Shown: positions 15,898 to 22,667 of the stretch, piece by piece | How positions within the stretch are numbered: position 1 is the stretch's first letter | How the letters are laid out: every line of letters starts with the position of its first letter | Source of the DNA: JAPLGE01 sp964355545 | GTDB lineage: Bacteria; Bipolaricaulota; Bipolaricaulia; UBA7950; UBA9294 | Direction: 5' to 3' | Assembly: GCA_964355545.1 (NCBI GenBank) | Contig: CAYHEK010000015.1 | Coordinates: 1 to 24,221 of the forward strand | Length of the DNA: 24,221 nucleotides | Translations under genes and position numbers: made by a program | The notes under the pieces: generated by a model | The model's database searches: none | Told to the model about the DNA's origin: nothing | The model's input: the letters and a program-made list of their open reading frames with translations, nothing else

Positions 15898-16236
15898 ATG
15901 TCGATACCGGTCGTTCTCCTCGCTCCACCCGTCGCCCTCACGCTCCTCGTCTTCGTCGTGTGGACCCTCTCGGCCGCCTCGACCCCACTCGCGTTCCGGA
16001 GGAAGGGGCCGCGCGGGGCGCTGGACAAGCCCTACGCTGGCGGCGAGGACGTGGAGAAGCAGCGCTTCCAGCCTGACTACAGCCAGTTCTTCCCGTTCGC
16101 CTTCTTCTTCACTATCCTGCACGTGGTCACGCTGATCGTCGCCACCTCCCCGACCGGCGTCGCCGGGAGCCTCGCCTTCGCTATCGTCTACGTCCTCGGC
16201 GCGCTTCTCGCCCTCTTCATCCTCTTCCGGAGGTAG
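15898..16236 (+). CDS. NuoA-like membrane subunit
   Basis: This 112-residue protein has one N-terminal span (about residues 7-28), a long hydrophilic loop with KPYAGGEDV, and two C-terminal spans (about 64-82 and 86-110). This matches the topology of NuoA, whose loop contains P-Y-E-C-G, although the loop cysteine is absent here. Pairing with a FFPFAFFF segment at the second span fits the family. It follows the NuoK-like gene by 3 bases. NuoA-type subunits are usual in complex I but absent from Hyc, Hyf and Ech. The assignment rests on topology, order and the short PYxxG motif, so it is less certain than its neighbours. Confidence 0.7.
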   Translation: MSIPVVLLAPPVALTLLVFVVWTLSAASTPLAFRRKGPRGALDKPYAGGEDVEKQRFQPDYSQFFPFAFFFTILHVVTLIVATSPTGVAGSLAFAIVYVLGALLALFILFRR

Positions 16237-16244
16237 AGCCCCGC

Positions 16245-16682
16245 ATGAACGTCTGCCGCAGAATGGTTCGTTGGGGACAGAGGAAGTCCCCGTGGATCCT
16301 TCACTTCAACACAGGCGCCTGCAACGCGTGCGACATCGAGATCATCGCTGCCTTGACACCCCGCTTCGACCTCGAGCGCTTCGGGGTTCTCCTCAAAGGG
16401 ACGCCGCGGCACTGCGACGTCCTCGCCTGCTCCGGGCCGGTGACGAAGCAGATCTGGCCGCGGCTTGTCCGCATCTACGAGCAGATCCCGGAGCCGAAGC
16501 TCGTCGTCGCGGTCGGAAGCTGCGCCACGAGCGGCGGAGTCTTCGGAGGGCTGTACAATGTCCTGGGCGGGATCGACCAGGCGATTCCCGTCGCGGCGTA
16601 CATCCCGGGGTGTCCCGCGAGCCCGCAGGCGATCATCGACGGGTTCGTGAAGCTCCTGAAGACACTCGAGGAGAAACGATGA
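16245..16682 (+). CDS. [NiFe]-hydrogenase small subunit (NuoB/MbhJ-like)
   Basis: This 145-residue subunit holds the [4Fe-4S] cluster next to the Ni-Fe site. The four ligands are C26 and C29 (GACNACDIEII), C93 (GSCATSGG) and C123 (PGCPASPQAI). The spacing CxxC differs from the adjacent CC pair of NuoB and matches group 4 hydrogenases, although the usual CNGC reads CNAC here. The segment PRFDLERFGVLLKG is typical of the MbhJ/EchC group. GGAGGT lies 10 bases upstream of ATG 16245; ATG 16263 is possible. It overlaps the next gene by ATGA. Confidence 0.92.
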   Translation: MNVCRRMVRWGQRKSPWILHFNTGACNACDIEIIAALTPRFDLERFGVLLKGTPRHCDVLACSGPVTKQIWPRLVRIYEQIPEPKLVVAVGSCATSGGVFGGLYNVLGGIDQAIPVAAYIPGCPASPQAIIDGFVKLLKTLEEKR

Positions 16683-17158
16683 GCGAAGCCGAGACCGTAC
16701 AAGCCGAGCTCGTGGCGAAGTTCCCGTACCTTGCGGGCGCGGTCAAGGTGCAGCGCGCCCGGCGCGTGTGGGTCGAGGTGAACCGTGAGAGGTTCGCCGA
16801 GGTCTTCGACTACCTCGTGAAGGGCCTCGATTTCTCGAACCTGTGCACCATCACCGGGCTCGATGAGGGAGCGGACCTCGGGTTTATCTACCACCTCGCG
16901 AGAAACGGCGGTTTGATGGTGAACGCGAAGACGCGCGCGCCGAAGGGCGAGTCGATCCGCACGGTCACCCCCTACTTCCCGGGTGCGGCGATCTACGAGC
17001 GGGAGGTCGAGGACCTCTTTGGAGCGCGGGTGGAAGGGCTTCCGGAGGGCTCCCGCTACCCGCTTCCCGACGACTGGCCTGCGGGCGAGCATCCGCTCTT
17101 GAAGGACTGGAAACCCAAGGGGACTGGTGCGGGGGAGAAAGGAGCGGCGAATGAGTGA
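16679..17158 (+). CDS. NuoC-like (30-kDa type) hydrogenase subunit
   Basis: This 159-residue peripheral subunit bridges the small and large subunits. The family core is visible in NLCTITGLDEGADLGFIYHL, TVTPYFPGAAIYEREVEDLFG and the ending R-Y-P-L-P-D-D-W-P-x-G-x-x-P-L. Its length fits stand-alone NuoC or MbhK proteins rather than the fused NuoCD form. The stop overlaps the large-subunit ATG at 17151 by 8 bases. Confidence 0.9.
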   Translation: MSEAETVQAELVAKFPYLAGAVKVQRARRVWVEVNRERFAEVFDYLVKGLDFSNLCTITGLDEGADLGFIYHLARNGGLMVNAKTRAPKGESIRTVTPYFPGAAIYEREVEDLFGARVEGLPEGSRYPLPDDWPAGEHPLLKDWKPKGTGAGEKGAANE

Positions 17159-18383
17159 CAAGGAGAGAACCGTCCGCGTCCCCATCGGACCGCAACACCC
17201 GGCGCTCAAGGAGCCGGAGAGCTTCATGGTCGACGTGCGCGGGGAGAAGATCAGCGCGATCACCCTGCGGCTGGGCTACAACCACCGCGGGATCGAGAAG
17301 GGGTGTGAAGAGCGCACGTACGTGCAAGACGTGTACTTGGTGGAGCGGGTGTGCGGGATCTGCTCGCACTCCCACTCGACCGCGTTCGTACAGGCGGTGG
17401 AGGAGATCGCCGGCCTCGAGATCCCGCGGCGCGCGAAGTACATCCGCACGCTCATCGCGGAGCTCGAGCGGATGCACAGCCACCTCCTGTGGCTCGGGGT
17501 GGCTGGGCACGAGATCGGGTTCGACACGCTTCTCATGTACACCTGGCGCGACCGGGAGGCCGTGATGGACCTCCTCGCCGCGCTCACCGGGAACCGCGTG
17601 AACTACGGACTGAACACCGTTGGCGGGGTGCGCCGCGACGTCTCGCCCGAGCAGATCCCTGAGATCCTGAAGGTCGTGGACGCATTGGAGGAGCGGACGA
17701 AGTACTACATCGATCTCGCCCTGACGGAGGAGACCCTCGCCAAGCGCCTCTCCGGCGTCGGGAGGCTCTCCAGGGAGGACGCCGTGCGGCTCGGGGCCCT
17801 TGGCCCGACGGCGCGCGCCTCGGGCGTCGACCGCGACACGCGCCGGGACGACCCCTACGCGGCCTACGACGAGGTCACGTTCCAGGTCGTCACCGACGAG
17901 CGCTGCGACGTCTTTGGCCGGGCGGTCGTCCGTCTCGGCGAGCTGATGCAGTCGTATTCGATCGTCCGCCAGCTCGTGAAGAACCTGCCCGAGGGGCCGG
18001 TTACGGTGAAGGCGCCCCTGAAGATCCCGGCTGGAGAGGCCGTGAGCCGCTACGAGGCCCCGCGCGGCGAGGACGTGCACTACGTGAGGGCGAACGGGAC
18101 GGACAAGCCCGAACGGGTGAAGATCCGCGCGCCGACGCTCGCGAACACCCAGTCCGTGGCGAAGATGCTCGAGGACGGGTACCTCGCGGATCTCCCGATC
18201 GTGGTTGCCGCGATCGACCCCTGCTTCTCCTGCACCGACCGGACGATCGCCATCCGGGGCGAGACGAGTGGAGAGGCGCGGACGCTCAACTGGGAGGAGC
18301 TTGTGCACTTCGGCATCGACTGGCATCGGAGGCGCGGCGTCGACTTCTCCAAGGTCGCGGTCCGGGGAGGCGCCAGGGCATGA
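17151..18383 (+). CDS. [NiFe]-hydrogenase group 4 large (catalytic) subunit
   Basis: This 410-residue catalytic subunit belongs to the NuoD/MbhL family. Both Ni-binding motifs are intact: C68 and C71 in ERVCGICSHSHS (L1) and C358 and C361 in DPCFSCTDR (L2). NuoD proteins have lost these cysteines, so this is a real hydrogenase rather than a quinone reductase. A 46-residue tail follows R364; group 4 enzymes are cut after the L2 arginine by an endopeptidase, and a HycI-like protease gene lies at 19685. Other conserved parts are GPQHPALKEP, RLGYNHRGIEKG and ELERMHSHLLWLG. It overlaps the NuoH-like gene by ATGA. Confidence 0.96.
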   Translation: MSDKERTVRVPIGPQHPALKEPESFMVDVRGEKISAITLRLGYNHRGIEKGCEERTYVQDVYLVERVCGICSHSHSTAFVQAVEEIAGLEIPRRAKYIRTLIAELERMHSHLLWLGVAGHEIGFDTLLMYTWRDREAVMDLLAALTGNRVNYGLNTVGGVRRDVSPEQIPEILKVVDALEERTKYYIDLALTEETLAKRLSGVGRLSREDAVRLGALGPTARASGVDRDTRRDDPYAAYDEVTFQVVTDERCDVFGRAVVRLGELMQSYSIVRQLVKNLPEGPVTVKAPLKIPAGEAVSRYEAPRGEDVHYVRANGTDKPERVKIRAPTLANTQSVAKMLEDGYLADLPIVVAAIDPCFSCTDRTIAIRGETSGEARTLNWEELVHFGIDWHRRRGVDFSKVAVRGGARA

Positions 18384-19321
18384 CCGTGGGGACCGCGCTC
18401 CTGGACATCCTTGTCTTCCCGGGGTTCCTCTTCCTCGTCCTCTTTGGGCTCGTGGGGGAGTTCGTGGACCGCAAGCTCTACGCGCGCCTCCAGAACCGCG
18501 TCGGCCCGCCGTGGTTCCAGCCCCTCGCGGACTTCCTCAAGCTCCTGGGGAAGGAGAACGTGGTGCCGGAGGAGGCGGATCGGACGATGTTCGCCCTCGC
18601 TCCCGTCTTCGCCCTCGCCACGGTGATCGCCGCCTCTCTCTACCTCCCGCTGTGGAGCACGAAGCCTCTCCTCTCGTTCCAGGGCGACCTGATCGTGGTG
18701 CTCTACCTCCTCATGATCCCCACGCTCACCTTCTTCCTCGGCGGGTGGTACTCGCGCTCGATCTTCTCCACCTTGGGCGCGGTCCGGTCGATCACGCAGC
18801 TCTTCGCCTACGAGATCCCTCTCTTCATCGCGGTCCTCGCCCCGTCACTCCTCGCGAACACCTGGTCGATCTCCGGGATGGCGGCGTATTATTCGGCTCA
18901 CCCGTGGCTGTGGCCGGTGAACCTGATCGGCTTTGGCGTGGCCCTCGTGGCCGTGCTCGGGAAGCTCGAACGGGTGCCGTTCGACATCCCGGAGGCGGAG
19001 ACGGAGATCGTCGCCGGGAGCTTCACCGAGTACAGCGGCCGGCGCCTTGCCTTCTTCCGCCTCGCCATCGACTGCGAGGCGATCGTCGCCGCGTCGCTCC
19101 TCGCCGCGGTCTTTCTCCCCGTAGGCCTGGGCCTCAATCCGTGGCTCGGCTTCGTCATCTACCTTGCGAAGGTGCTCGCCATCATCGGGATCCTCGCTCT
19201 CCTGCGGACGGTCTTCGCGCGGCTACGCATCGACCAGATGATCGACTTCTGCTGGAAGTACGTGGCGCCGATCGCGTTCCTGCAAGTCCTCATCAACCTC
19301 GTGGTGAGGGAGCTGATCTAG
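18380..19321 (+). CDS. nuoH: NuoH-like (MbhM-type) membrane subunit
   Basis: This is a 313-residue protein with about eight spans that anchors the peripheral arm to the membrane. The family signatures are present: RVGPPWFQPLADFLKLLGKE in the first loop and ERVPFDIPEAETEIVAGS with FTEYSG in the cytoplasmic loop between later helices. The acidic residues of this loop couple the catalytic site to ion movement in complex I. ATG 18380 overlaps the preceding stop. The length is typical of both NuoH and MbhM. Confidence 0.94.
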   Translation: MTVGTALLDILVFPGFLFLVLFGLVGEFVDRKLYARLQNRVGPPWFQPLADFLKLLGKENVVPEEADRTMFALAPVFALATVIAASLYLPLWSTKPLLSFQGDLIVVLYLLMIPTLTFFLGGWYSRSIFSTLGAVRSITQLFAYEIPLFIAVLAPSLLANTWSISGMAAYYSAHPWLWPVNLIGFGVALVAVLGKLERVPFDIPEAETEIVAGSFTEYSGRRLAFFRLAIDCEAIVAASLLAAVFLPVGLGLNPWLGFVIYLAKVLAIIGILALLRTVFARLRIDQMIDFCWKYVAPIAFLQVLINLVVRELI

Positions 19322-19356
19322 GCATGGCAAGGAGGCACCGGAGGCGGCCCGGAAGG

Positions 19357-19749
19357 ATGATCCAGTTGGTGCTGCGCTCGCTCTTCAAGAGGCCGGCGAC
19401 CACGCACTACCCGTTCGAGACGTTCACGATGCCCGCGCGCTTCCGCGGCCGGCCCGTCGTCCACTCCGAGAACTGCATCGGCTGCCGGCTCTGCGTGCGG
19501 AACTGCCCCTCGGGGGCGATCGAGATCACCAAAGTCGGGGAAAGAGAGTTCGAGGCCTCGATCGATCTCGGGAAGTGCGTGTACTGTGGCCAGTGCGCGG
19601 ACAGCTGCCCGAAGAAGACGATCGAGCTCACGAAGGACTTCGAGCTCGCCCAGCTCGATCGGAGAAAGCTGAAGGTCGTCTTCCATGCCGAGCGCAAGCC
19701 TCCTGGAGGACCTGACGAGAGCCCTCCGGCCCAGCCGCCCAGCGGCTGA
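19357..19749 (+). CDS. 2[4Fe-4S] ferredoxin-type subunit (NuoI/MbhN-like)
   Basis: This 130-residue subunit passes electrons to the small subunit. It has two cluster motifs: C40-x2-C43-x2-C46-x3-C50-P and C74-x2-C77-x2-C80-x3-C84-P. ATG 19357 is preferred because the opening MIQLVLRSLFKRPATTHYPFE matches the family start; an in-frame ATG at 19324 would add eleven mostly basic residues. The C-terminus is a proline- and glycine-rich tail of about 20 residues that overlaps the maturation protease gene by 65 bases, so the tail may be a consequence of the overlap. NuoE, NuoF and NuoG are absent, which implies ferredoxin as electron partner rather than NADH. Confidence 0.92.
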   Translation: MIQLVLRSLFKRPATTHYPFETFTMPARFRGRPVVHSENCIGCRLCVRNCPSGAIEITKVGEREFEASIDLGKCVYCGQCADSCPKKTIELTKDFELAQLDRRKLKVVFHAERKPPGGPDESPPAQPPSG

Positions 19750-20203
19750 CGGCGCGGCTCGGGCCGGGACGGTCGTCGTCCTCGGCGTCGGCTCCGAGCT
19801 CCGTTCCGATGACGCGGCAGGGATCGAGGTCGCGGAGCGCCTCTCCCGGCTCTCCGTGCCCGGAGTGTGCGCCCTCGTGGGAGGGACCGCGCCCGAAAAC
19901 GTGACGGGGGAAGTCCGCCGTCTCGCCCCAACGCACGTCCTCCTCGTCGACTCGGCAGAGATGGGAGAGGCACCTGGGTCGGTGCGGCTGATCGGAGCCG
20001 GGAGGATCGCAGGGACCTCCTTCAGCACCCACTCACTCCCCTTAAGCGTGCTTGCCCGCTACCTCGAGCGGGAGCTCGGGTCTCGAGTGATCGTCATCGG
20101 GATCGAGCCCAAGTCACTCGCCTTCGGGGGAAGGCTCTCGCCCGAGGTCGAGCGGGCGATCGAGGAGACGGTCGCCGCTCTCGAGGACGCCCTGCGGGCC
20201 TGA
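19685..20203 (+). CDS. hycI: HycI-type hydrogenase maturation protease
   Basis: This 172-residue endopeptidase removes the C-terminal tail of the large subunit once Ni is inserted. The three Ni-sensing residues of E. coli HycI (D16, D62, H90) correspond to D43 in SELRSDDAAG, D89 in LLVDSAEMG and H116 in FSTHSLPL. The segment GGTAPENVTGEVRRL is also characteristic of HycI rather than HyaD or HybD. About 28 residues precede the usual start of the fold, so ATG 19685 may be too early; this start also produces the 65-base overlap with the ferredoxin gene. It closes the operon and supports the view that the hydrogenase is matured and active. Confidence 0.92.
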   Translation: MPSASLLEDLTRALRPSRPAADGAARAGTVVVLGVGSELRSDDAAGIEVAERLSRLSVPGVCALVGGTAPENVTGEVRRLAPTHVLLVDSAEMGEAPGSVRLIGAGRIAGTSFSTHSLPLSVLARYLERELGSRVIVIGIEPKSLAFGGRLSPEVERAIEETVAALEDALRA

Positions 20204-20226
20204 AGAGCTGGCGGAGAGGACCGATC

Positions 20227-20844
20227 TTAGCTCAGTCCTCGTCTCCTCCGCAGGTGGCGGACGACGAAGAGCGCGACCAGACCGACCAGGATCACGAGGA
20301 TCGCGACGTCGATCAGGTTGCTCGAGCGCATGACGGTCGGCCAGTTCTTGCGCAGGACGAAGCCGCAGCCGGTGAGGAAGGTGTTCCAGAGGCCCGCTCC
20401 GAGGACCGTGAAGGCGCAAAACGGAAGGAGCCTCATGCTCGCCATCCCCGCGGGGATCGAGATCAGGTGCCGCACGACGGGGATGAAGCGGCTCGCGAAG
20501 ATGGTGATCGTCCCGCGCCGCCGGAAGAAGCGATCGGTCCTCTCGAGGTCCCCTGCATCGAGCAGGAGGTACTTCCCGTAGCGGTCGATGAAGGGCCTCC
20601 CTCCGAATCGGCCGATCGCGTACGAGAAGAGCGAGCCCACGATGCTGCCGAGGGTGGCGCAGGCGACGACCCCGACGGGCGAGAGCGTCCGCTCCGCCAC
20701 AAGAAATCCCGCGAAGGGCATCACGGCCTCGCTCGGCACGGGGAGAACCATGCTCTCCGCGACCATCAGAAGGAAGACGCCGACGTACCCGGTGCTCCCG
20801 ATGACGTGCGTGCCGAGATCGGCCACAAATTCCGTGATTCCCAC
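20227..20844 (-). CDS. DedA/SNARE-associated (VTT domain) family membrane protein
   Basis: This 205-residue inner-membrane protein has the DedA hallmarks: ESMVLPVPSEAVMPFAGFL near the start, GSIVGSLFSYAIGRFGG, and RFFRRRGTITIFASRFIPVVRHLISIPAGMASM, with the F/SRF-x-P-x-x-R segment of the re-entrant loops. Members flip phospholipids such as undecaprenyl phosphate or phosphatidylethanolamine. GTG 20844 is chosen because GGAGG lies about 7 bases upstream and the first helix follows; the frame upstream to 20922 lacks coding character. The end at 20227 is 23 bases from the convergent protease gene; a weak GC-rich inverted repeat spans both 3' ends. Confidence 0.88.
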   Translation of the reverse strand: MGITEFVADLGTHVIGSTGYVGVFLLMVAESMVLPVPSEAVMPFAGFLVAERTLSPVGVVACATLGSIVGSLFSYAIGRFGGRPFIDRYGKYLLLDAGDLERTDRFFRRRGTITIFASRFIPVVRHLISIPAGMASMRLLPFCAFTVLGAGLWNTFLTGCGFVLRKNWPTVMRSSNLIDVAILVILVGLVALFVVRHLRRRRGLS

Positions 20845-21011
20845 CGCTGCCCTCCCGCGCCGGCTAGGCCCCTCGAAGGACTCTATCCCAAAGCGACCAC
20901 GCCATCCACGAACTAGACACAAGACCTAGCCCCGTCCCCTGCGAGGACTCAGTCTCTCCTTGAAGGGTTTCATGCAGTCGCTTTCTGCGCTCGAAGCGCG
21001 GACAATCGTCC

Positions 21012-21040
21012 TTGATCTAGACCGCCTCGAGGGGTAGAGT
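21012..21040 (+). promoter_or_regulatory. Sigma70-type promoter for the Nramp operon
   Basis: TTGATC (21012-21017), a 17-base spacer and TAGAGT (21035-21040) precede the Nramp gene, giving a leader of about 80 bases. An inverted repeat CGATCT...AGATCG occurs within the leader (about 21085-21107). I see no match to the yybP-ykoY or M-box riboswitch cores. Confidence 0.5.
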
Positions 21041-21126
21041 CGGCCGCCAGCAAGCACAACAACCCATACCCTTGAATCGCGCGCGATCTTCACTTCCGGG
21101 AGATCGTACGGGGGGCAGGTGAGAAG

Positions 21127-22437
21127 ATGAGGGAAGCGCCTCTCGTCCCAGTACGGATCAACACCAGCATGGGTCTCCTACCACGTCTCTACTACTCCTG
21201 GCGACGGGCCATCAAGTGGCTCGTCATTTTCCTGTCCGTGTCCGGCCCAGGGATCATCGTCATGCTCGCGGACAACGACGCCGGCGGCATCACCACCTAC
21301 GCCGCGACAGGAGCGCGCTACGGGTACGGGCTCCTGTGGTTCCTCGTCCTGCTCGGTCCAGTGGCGTACTACGTCCAGGAGATGACGGTCCGCCTCGGCG
21401 CGGTGACCAAGCGCGGCCACGCGGAGGCCATCTTCGACGCGTTCGGCCCCTTCTGGGGGTGGTTTTCCCTCGTCGACCTCATCCTCGTCGACTGGCTGAC
21501 CCTGATCACCGAGTTCATCGGGATGACGGCGGCCCTTTCCATCTTCCATGTCCCACCGATCGTCACGGTCGTCGTGGTCTCGCTCGTCATGATCGCCATG
21601 GTCCTGCAGGGTCGGTACTGGACCTGGGAGAAGATCGCGTTTCTCTTCTGCGTCTTGAACCTCGTGTACATCCCGTGCGCGATCCTCGTGCGGCCGTCGG
21701 TGTCGGAGATCATTCGGTCCGGGATGATCCCGAACTTCCCGGGCGGGTTCAACAACCAGGTCTTCTTCTTCCTCATGGCGAACATCGGGACCACGATCGC
21801 GCCCTGGATGGTCTTCTTCCAGCAGAGCGCCGTGGTCGACAAGGGGATCCAGGAGAAGGACATCCGCTTGAGCCGGCTCGACACGGCGATCGGTTCCGTC
21901 TTCACCGTGCTCGTGGCCGGCTTCGTGATCGTCATGACGGGAACCATCCTGAGAGGCGTCCCCATCGACAGCGCGGCCCAGGCGTCGACCGCTCTGATGG
22001 GAGTGAACAAGTGGCTGGGGACGTTGCTCGCCATCGGCCTGTTCGACGCAGGTTTCCTTGGCGCGATCTGCATCTCGCTCGCAAGCTCCTGGGCGTTCGG
22101 CGAGGTCTTCGGCTGGGCTCACTCACTCAACAACAAGATCCGAGAGGCGCCCTGGTTCTACGGGAGCTACATCCTCGCCCTGGCGACGGCCGGAACCGTG
22201 GTCCTCATCCCGGGGGCGCCGCTCGTGATGATCACGCTCTTCGTGCAGGTGGTCGCGGTCACGTTGCTTCCCGCGGCCTTGGTCTTTCTCATCCTGCTCC
22301 TGAACGATCGGGAGCGGATGGGAAAGTACAAGAACACGGTGACGCAGAACATCATCAGCGTCACGGTCGTCGGCTGCATCGTCGTCCTCTCGACCCTGTA
22401 CGGCGTGAGCGCCCTGTTCCCGAACCTGTTCCAGTGA
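21127..22437 (+). CDS. Nramp-family divalent metal transporter with variant metal site
   Basis: This is a 436-residue transporter with about eleven spans. The family is clear from GPGIIVML in helix 1 and the helix 6 region MANIGTTIAPWMVFFQQSA. The canonical metal-binding motifs differ: the helix 1 DPGN reads DNDAGG (D49-N50-D51), and the helix 6 M-P-H reads A225-P226-W227. Loss of the helix 6 methionine is known from mutational work on a Deinococcus Nramp to relax selectivity toward Mg2+ and Ca2+. This variant is a recurrent clade and not a degraded copy, since both regions are otherwise well kept. Two downstream genes, a small membrane protein and a MgtE_N/CBS protein, also suggest Mg2+ or a related ion. 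The DNA has a promoter but no evident riboswitch. Confidence 0.92.
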   Translation: MREAPLVPVRINTSMGLLPRLYYSWRRAIKWLVIFLSVSGPGIIVMLADNDAGGITTYAATGARYGYGLLWFLVLLGPVAYYVQEMTVRLGAVTKRGHAEAIFDAFGPFWGWFSLVDLILVDWLTLITEFIGMTAALSIFHVPPIVTVVVVSLVMIAMVLQGRYWTWEKIAFLFCVLNLVYIPCAILVRPSVSEIIRSGMIPNFPGGFNNQVFFFLMANIGTTIAPWMVFFQQSAVVDKGIQEKDIRLSRLDTAIGSVFTVLVAGFVIVMTGTILRGVPIDSAAQASTALMGVNKWLGTLLAIGLFDAGFLGAICISLASSWAFGEVFGWAHSLNNKIREAPWFYGSYILALATAGTVVLIPGAPLVMITLFVQVVAVTLLPAALVFLILLLNDRERMGKYKNTVTQNIISVTVVGCIVVLSTLYGVSALFPNLFQ

Positions 22438-22448
22438 GGAGGAGAGCC

Positions 22449-22661
22449 ATGAGAGCCTTGCGAGACCGAACCCTTAGGCCCGTGGGCGCCTTCTTCGATC
22501 GGCATTTCACCAAGATCCGGGAGATCAACCAGAAGTACAAGACGCCCCACGTGACGATGACCCCGGCCGTCAAGATCGCGCTCGTCTTCTTGAGGCTTTA
22601 CCTTCTTCTTCTGGTGGGGTTACTATTCTTCAAGTTCTTTACGCTCGTGGCGGGTAGGTAG
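22449..22661 (+). CDS. Small single-span membrane protein in the Nramp operon
   Basis: This 70-residue gene is easily missed. It starts at ATG 22449 with AGGAGGAG 5 bases upstream and ends 6 bases before the next gene. The first 40 residues are charged and probably cytoplasmic (RHFTKIREINQKYKTPH), followed by a single hydrophobic helix (about residues 45-68, ALVFLRLYLLLLVGLLFFKFF) and a short basic end. I recognise no named domain. Its position between a transporter and a regulatory protein suggests a small subunit or assembly factor for the transporter. Confidence 0.75.
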   Translation: MRALRDRTLRPVGAFFDRHFTKIREINQKYKTPHVTMTPAVKIALVFLRLYLLLLVGLLFFKFFTLVAGR

Positions 22662-22667
22662 GACGCG

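Noticed and set aside
10246..20203. Ordinary respiratory complex I (NADH-quinone oxidoreductase)
   Set aside because: The large subunit keeps all four Ni-binding cysteines, the small subunit has the hydrogenase CxxC pattern, NuoE/F/G are absent and a HycI-type protease is present.
20930..21126. Mn2+ or Mg2+ riboswitch ahead of the Nramp gene
   Set aside because: The leader is only about 80 bases and contains neither the yybP-ykoY nor the M-box conserved core.
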